Positions 7,071-10,177 of a stretch of 10,177 nucleotides of DNA are shown here, piece by piece. The position numbers and the translations under genes are program-made. Positions within the stretch are counted from its first letter, which is position 1. Every line of letters begins with the position of its first letter. The DNA is taken from the NCBI GenBank assembly GCA_014523625.1, contig JAATVP010000223.1, forward strand, positions 1 to 10,177, written 5' to 3'. The notes under the pieces are model-generated. The model had not been told where the DNA came from and ran no database searches. It saw only the letters and a program-made list of their open reading frames with translations. This DNA is from Nitrososphaerales archaeon TH5896 (GTDB lineage Archaea; Thermoproteota; Nitrososphaeria; Nitrososphaerales; Nitrososphaeraceae).

Positions 7071-8498
7071 CTAAAACCATTCACGTACGTCTACAAATTT
7101 TCCTTCCACTGCTGCGGCCGCGGCCATGATTGGGCTAACTAAATGAGTCCTTCCACCAAATCCTTGTCGTCCTTCAAAGTTGCGATTAGAAGTACTTGCA
7201 CATCTCTGCTTAGGAGCAAGTATATCGGGATTCATTCCTAGGCACATACTACATCCAGATTCGCGCCAATCAAAGCCAGCCTTCTTAAAAATCCTATCGA
7301 TGCCTTTCTCTTCAGCAGCCCTTTTAACAGATTGAGAACCTGGAACCACCATTGCATTGACACTGGATGAGACAGTCCTTCCCTCAAGCACCCTAGATGC
7401 ATCTACTAGATCTTCCAACCTGGCATTAGTGCAAGATCCAATAAACACACGATCTATGTTTATCTCAGTTATAGGCACACCAGGCTCTAGACCCATGTAT
7501 TCCAATGCCCTCTTGGCTGATTTTTCCTGCTCGACATTTCCATCTGCAAAAACTTCTGGGTATGGGATATTTTCTGTAACATCTATAACCATCGAGGGAT
7601 TTGTCCCCCAACTGACTTGAGGGACTAGTCTCGAAAGATCCATTTTGACAGACTTATCATGACAAGTTTCAGAATCTGTAGTTAGAAATGATTCCCAATA
7701 TTCAATCATCTTTTCTAGCTTTTCTCCAGATGGTGCAAATGGACGTCCTCTTATGTAATCGAAGGTCACATCATCTGGAGCTATCAATCCAGCCCTTGCT
7801 CCACCCTCAATAGACATGTTGCAGATTGTCATTCTTTGATCCATTGAAAGAGTAGAAATTCCATCACCACTGTACTCGATCACTGATCCGATCCCTCCAG
7901 ATATGCCTATTTGTCTAATTGTTGAAAGAATAATATCTTTGGCGGATATTCCAGGCCGGTGGCTAATCGTTCCACTGAACTTGATGTTGAGGCTCTTGGG
8001 CTTGTGCATCCAAAGACATTGTGTGGCAAATACGTGCTCAACATCACTTGTACCTATGCCCAGCGCAAAGGCTCCAAATGCGCCGTGAGTGGATGTGTGA
8101 CTATCTCCACAAACAATTGTCATACCGGGCAGCGTCAGGCCTAGTTCGGGACCGATGACATGGACTATGCCCTGTTGCGGGCTGAGCATGTCAAAGAGCG
8201 TAATGCCAAACTCATTGCAGTTTTCTCTCAAAGTATGCATTTGGATGGATGAGTCACTATCAATTACTGGAATGGAACGGTTAGTCGTTGGAACGTTGTG
8301 ATCCATTGTTGCAAATGTCAGGTCGGGGCGTCTGACCTTTCGTCCATGTTGCTTCAAACCAGCAAAAGCCTGAGGGGATGTGACCTCATGTATTAAATGA
8401 CAATCTATATAAATTAGGGATGGATTTCCGTGTGCTGCGTCTTTTTCTTGATAAACCACATGATTATCCCAAATCTTGTCAAACAGCGTCCTCCCCAT
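7071..8498 (-). CDS. leuC: 3-isopropylmalate dehydratase large subunit (bacterial-type)
   Basis: This is the catalytic, [4Fe-4S]-containing aconitase-family subunit of the leucine pathway isomerase. The 475 residues equal the bacterial LeuC length; many archaeal homologues are about 420. The three cluster ligands are C356 (IGSCTNAR) and C416/C419 (GCSMCLGMNPD), spaced as in known LeuC. Other landmarks are GDSHTSTHGAFGAFALGIGTS (131-151, conserved aconitase-fold motif), EGGARAG (231-237) and the C-terminal CASTSNRNFEGRQG and GGRTHLVSP. I place the start at ATG 8498 (MGRTLFDKIWDNHVV), which matches the usual LeuC N-terminus. A TTG one codon upstream could also be read but adds nothing. A TATA-like box lies 30 bases before. 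leuD follows after 16 bases. No leader peptide or leucine-rich attenuator is visible. Confidence 0.96.
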   Translation of the reverse strand: MGRTLFDKIWDNHVVYQEKDAAHGNPSLIYIDCHLIHEVTSPQAFAGLKQHGRKVRRPDLTFATMDHNVPTTNRSIPVIDSDSSIQMHTLRENCNEFGITLFDMLSPQQGIVHVIGPELGLTLPGMTIVCGDSHTSTHGAFGAFALGIGTSDVEHVFATQCLWMHKPKSLNIKFSGTISHRPGISAKDIILSTIRQIGISGGIGSVIEYSGDGISTLSMDQRMTICNMSIEGGARAGLIAPDDVTFDYIRGRPFAPSGEKLEKMIEYWESFLTTDSETCHDKSVKMDLSRLVPQVSWGTNPSMVIDVTENIPYPEVFADGNVEQEKSAKRALEYMGLEPGVPITEINIDRVFIGSCTNARLEDLVDASRVLEGRTVSSSVNAMVVPGSQSVKRAAEEKGIDRIFKKAGFDWRESGCSMCLGMNPDILAPKQRCASTSNRNFEGRQGFGGRTHLVSPIMAAAAAVEGKFVDVREWF

Positions 8499-8524
8499 CA
8501 ATACTGCAATTTCAATCTACTCGA

Positions 8525-8532
8525 ATATAATT
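8525..8532 (-). promoter_or_regulatory. TATA-like element of the leuCD operon
   Basis: AATTATAT on the minus strand is centred about 30 bases before the leuC ATG, so the transcript would start within a few bases of the start codon. No strong ribosome site lies between. Confidence 0.5.
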
Positions 8533-8821
8533 ATTAGGAGTGCAAACTGAAATTGAACAGACACTCTTGTATGAGTATTTTTCGACTCTAACATAGAAAT
8601 GATTAGCCTCGTTATCCATAGTTATACCAGATATTGCAGTTGATTCTTCATTCAGCTGCTTTCCCTACTGCTTTGACGATTTTAGACAAGCCAAATTCAT
8701 AGAGGATTGAATGATATTGTAGTAAAGACATAGAGAAAGGATTTGATTAGAAAATAGCTCGTTTCCGTCATGGGTTGCATTTAATCAGTGGACCAGGTTT
8801 TCTTGATCCTTCCAAGCCCAA
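8533..8821. other. Intergenic, no supported gene
   Basis: About 290 bases upstream of leuC with stops in every frame. No long repeat, tRNA-like fold or clear operator was found. The neighbouring bases to the right belong to the probable gene relic at 8822-9009. Confidence 0.5.
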
Positions 8822-9009
8822 TTAAGACTTCATGTACAAAACTGCGGATTTTTTTCCTCCTGCAGAGGTAGCATAATTCTTTTCTCTTGCGTAATCATAT
8901 CTGTTGAATGCAATCTAGTCAACATTTCTAACCGATTTTCTATCTGTCGTTCCATTTGAGCCTCCCAATTTTTCGATAATATTGTGGTAGCATCAATACT
9001 GCCATTGAA
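8822..9009 (-). pseudogene. Probable frameshifted gene fragment with a strong ribosome site
   Basis: The minus strand is open from 9009 down to TGA 8830-8832 and contains ATG 8955 preceded, five bases away, by GGGAGG (8961-8966), the best Shine-Dalgarno match in the window. From that ATG the frame would give 41 residues beginning MERQIENRLEMLTR. A neighbouring frame, open from 8914 to TAA 8822-8824, continues more convincingly as AFNRYDYAREKNYATSAGGK and ends SAVLYMKS. Adding one base near 8915 would join MERQIENRLEMLTR to this tail as a continuous 44-residue protein. The pattern suggests either a frameshifted relic or a real small gene with a base-calling error. Upstream in the first frame are NWEAQ and, beyond a TAA at 9010-9012, MTRISQKKT (ATG 9039). 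A minus-strand TATA-like box lies at 9049-9057. I do not recognise the family. Confidence 0.35.
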
Positions 9010-9048
9010 TTACGTTTTCTTTTGACTTATCCTGGTCATGTTGACGCG

Positions 9049-9057
9049 ATATTTATA
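9049..9057 (-). promoter_or_regulatory. TATA-like element pointing toward leuC
   Basis: TATAAATAT on the minus strand is a near-ideal archaeal TATA box. Transcription would begin near 9028, giving about 70 bases of leader before the ATG at 8955 with its GGGAGG. It lies back-to-back with the psmB promoter, about 45 bases apart. Confidence 0.35.
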
Positions 9058-9095
9058 GAAATCTCTAATTCACATTTATTTGACGCACTGCGAAT

Positions 9096-9106
9096 ACTTA
9101 AATTTA
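9096..9106 (+). promoter_or_regulatory. TATA box of psmB
   Basis: ACTTAAATTTA is centred about 28 bases before the psmB ATG, predicting a leaderless transcript. The bases between it and the ATG contain no ribosome site, in keeping with this. Confidence 0.55.
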
Positions 9107-9128
9107 GTACCCGTTTCATACCTGTAGA

Positions 9129-9788
9129 ATGGATTTACAGAATAGCGGGTACTCGAAGTATGTTCTGGAGCATATGAAGAAAGGGACTACTACGTGTGCC
9201 TTAACCTGTAGCGATGGAGTAGTTCTTGCTGCTGACACAAGGGCAAGTGCTGGATTTTTCATTGCAGACAGACATGTCATGAAAATTCAGAAGGTCGATA
9301 GGCACCTAGGCATGACAATAGCAGGGGGTGTAGCAGACGCTCAAAATCTAGTCGACATCATGAGGTACAATGCCAATATATTTAGAATTTCGAACAGAAA
9401 AATAATGCCAGTCAAGTCTGCCGCTAGACTGTGCTCGAACGTGCTCTTCAATCAAAGATATTTTCCGTTTTACGTGCAGATCATAATGGCTGGCTACGAC
9501 TCCGAAGAAGTAGCGCGGATTTATAATATTGATCTGTTTGGATCAATGACTACTGAAAAGTTCATCTCGACGGGAAGTGGTTCTCCAGTTGCATACGGAT
9601 ATCTCGAAACTGAATTCCGGGATAATTTGAAAGTAGATGATGGTTACAAAATTGCTATCCGTGCAATTGCTGCAGCCATCCGAAGAAATGCGGGCACAGG
9701 CGATGGTATTAACGTTGTCATTATAGATAAGGACGGATTTAGAGAACTCCCAAAGGAGACTAAGAACGCAGTAGAAGTAGCTTATTAA
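9129..9788 (+). CDS. psmB: 20S proteasome beta subunit, catalytically competent type
   Basis: Beta subunits form the inner rings of the archaeal 20S proteasome and hydrolyse unfolded proteins in the cytoplasm, with the N-terminal Thr freed by self-cleavage. The 219 residues start with a 19-residue propeptide ending KKG, then T20 (mature Thr1). D36 and K52 fall exactly at mature positions 17 and 33 (LAADTRAS; RHVMKIQ), so the core catalytic set is complete. The STGSGSPVAYG motif (147-157) is typical. In the motif usually written R-D-x-x-S-G, this protein has RRNAGTGDG (185-193): Asn187 and Thr190 stand where Asp166 and Ser169 of the Thermoplasma enzyme are expected. Thaumarchaea often encode two beta subunits, and no alpha subunit or second beta gene is in this window. 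The start is supported by the TATA spacing and the propeptide length. Confidence 0.96.
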   Translation: MDLQNSGYSKYVLEHMKKGTTTCALTCSDGVVLAADTRASAGFFIADRHVMKIQKVDRHLGMTIAGGVADAQNLVDIMRYNANIFRISNRKIMPVKSAARLCSNVLFNQRYFPFYVQIIMAGYDSEEVARIYNIDLFGSMTTEKFISTGSGSPVAYGYLETEFRDNLKVDDGYKIAIRAIAAAIRRNAGTGDGINVVIIDKDGFRELPKETKNAVEVAY

Positions 9789-10027
9789 GCATCAGAAAGT
9801 TAGGTAGTAATCTAACGTCTAATAATTTCTGGGAACGCGGTCCGTTAGCGTGGAATTCTTACCGATACTATCGATCGGATACACGATCGCAGCAGGAATG
9901 AGCAACGTCATGAGACCTGACTATGGTTCTTGACTTATTCCCGCAATTATTCCTAAGAAAATATATCGAATTTGTTTTTTCCTTATTCTCTGCTACACGC
10001 AATATGAAATAGTAGCTAAATTATTGC
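9789..10027. other. Intergenic after psmB, with paired CGATCG sites
   Basis: No gene is supported. CGATCG occurs twice (9872-9877 and 9884-9889), 12 bases apart from start to start, in a slightly GC-richer patch. A short plus-strand frame here reads VEFLPILSIGYTIAAGMSNV and stops at a TGA near 9930, with no start signal; it may be a fragment or chance. Confidence 0.4.
9969..9989 (+). terminator. T-rich possible terminator of psmB
   Basis: AATTTG followed by T6, CCTTATTC gives a U-rich tract about 180 bases beyond the psmB stop. It is the strongest T-run downstream of the gene. The distance is rather long. Confidence 0.3.
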
Positions 10028-10049
10028 CCAGGACATGTTGTTGTCCTGG
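10028..10049. terminator. Perfect 8-bp hairpin between two convergent genes
   Basis: CCAGGACA (10028-10035) and TGTCCTGG (10042-10049) pair perfectly around a 6-base loop (TGTTGT). The stem is GC-rich within AT-rich DNA. It lies 14 bases past the stop of the minus-strand gene and 240 bases past psmB, so it may end or stabilise the minus-strand transcript, or insulate the two. No T-run follows directly on either strand, so it is not a classic bacterial terminator. Confidence 0.45.
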
Positions 10050-10062
10050 CTATTCGAGTAAA

Positions 10063-10177
10063 CTATCTTCTGTTATCCTCATATTCAAGAATCGTTATAT
10101 TGTTATGATTTAGTGGATTTCTATTCAAACTGTTTCTGACACCCTTATCCGCGTAGATTACAACTTCTTCAAAATGG
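10063..10177 (-). CDS. C-terminal end of an unidentified gene, running in from the right
   Basis: The minus strand is open from the window edge to TAG at 10063-10065, giving 37 residues that look like a genuine protein tail: FEEVVIYADKGVRNSLNR, then NITILEYEDNRR. The charged, soluble ending, the absence of stops and the hairpin 14 bases past the stop codon support a real gene. Everything N-terminal is outside the window, so no family can be named. It is convergent with psmB. Confidence 0.5.
   Translation of the reverse strand, partial: HFEEVVIYADKGVRNSLNRNPLNHNNITILEYEDNRR

Noticed and set aside
7357..8144. Several plus-strand open frames of 61-87 codons within leuC
   Set aside because: They are antisense to conserved leuC codons, overlap one another and have no start signals.
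1835..10062. tRNA, rRNA or CRISPR elements in the gaps
   Set aside because: I looked for T-loop words such as GGTTCGAATCC and for regularly spaced repeats. Only isolated TTCGAA words without a cloverleaf partner were found, and no spaced direct repeats.

Overview
The window is archaeal and most likely comes from an ammonia-oxidising archaeon (Thaumarchaeota/Nitrososphaeria). Supporting evidence is a fused ADP-forming acyl-CoA synthetase, ribosomal protein L15e, a 20S proteasome beta subunit, a small Roadblock-like protein of a type I associate with this phylum, and TATA boxes 26-31 bases before start codons, as expected for leaderless archaeal transcripts. The DNA is AT-rich and only about two thirds of it is convincingly coding. 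That combination suits a large, loosely packed genome of the Nitrososphaera/Nitrosocosmicus kind; this assignment is inference.

Layout, left to right. Positions 2-1834 (+) hold the 3' part of a fused ADP-forming acyl-CoA synthetase, possibly a CoA ligase of the 3-hydroxypropionate/4-hydroxybutyrate carbon-fixation cycle. A 1.57 kb gene-poor stretch follows. It contains a probable decayed gene (about 2057-2609, three in-frame stops and a likely frameshift, with a 12-bp tandem repeat encoding Asp-Asp-Glu-Phe) and a 21-codon frame (3290-3355) with its own promoter-like elements. serA (3410-4345, +) starts the serine pathway. An unrecognised minus-strand frame (4416-4733) and a Roadblock-like protein (4992-5390, +) come next. 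The latter converges on rpl15e (5420-5878, -).

After another 585 bp without a clear gene, leuC-leuD (8498 to 6464, -) form a two-gene leucine-biosynthesis operon of the long, bacterial-type subunits. A 630 bp gap contains a second probable gene relic (8822-9009, -). psmB (9129-9788, +) encodes an active-type proteasome beta subunit with the full Thr1/Asp17/Lys33 catalytic set but Asn and Thr at the usual Asp166/Ser169 positions. The last 115 bases carry the C-terminal end of an unidentified minus-strand gene, convergent with psmB, with a strong 8-bp hairpin between them.

The recognised genes are housekeeping: central carbon and CoA metabolism, serine and leucine synthesis, ribosome, and protein turnover. 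I saw no tRNA or rRNA gene, CRISPR array, intact insertion sequence or clear defence or biosynthetic cluster. The most interesting material lies in the gaps (gene relics, small frames, hairpins) and in the proteasome substitution. Nothing here amounts to a convincing new multi-gene system.
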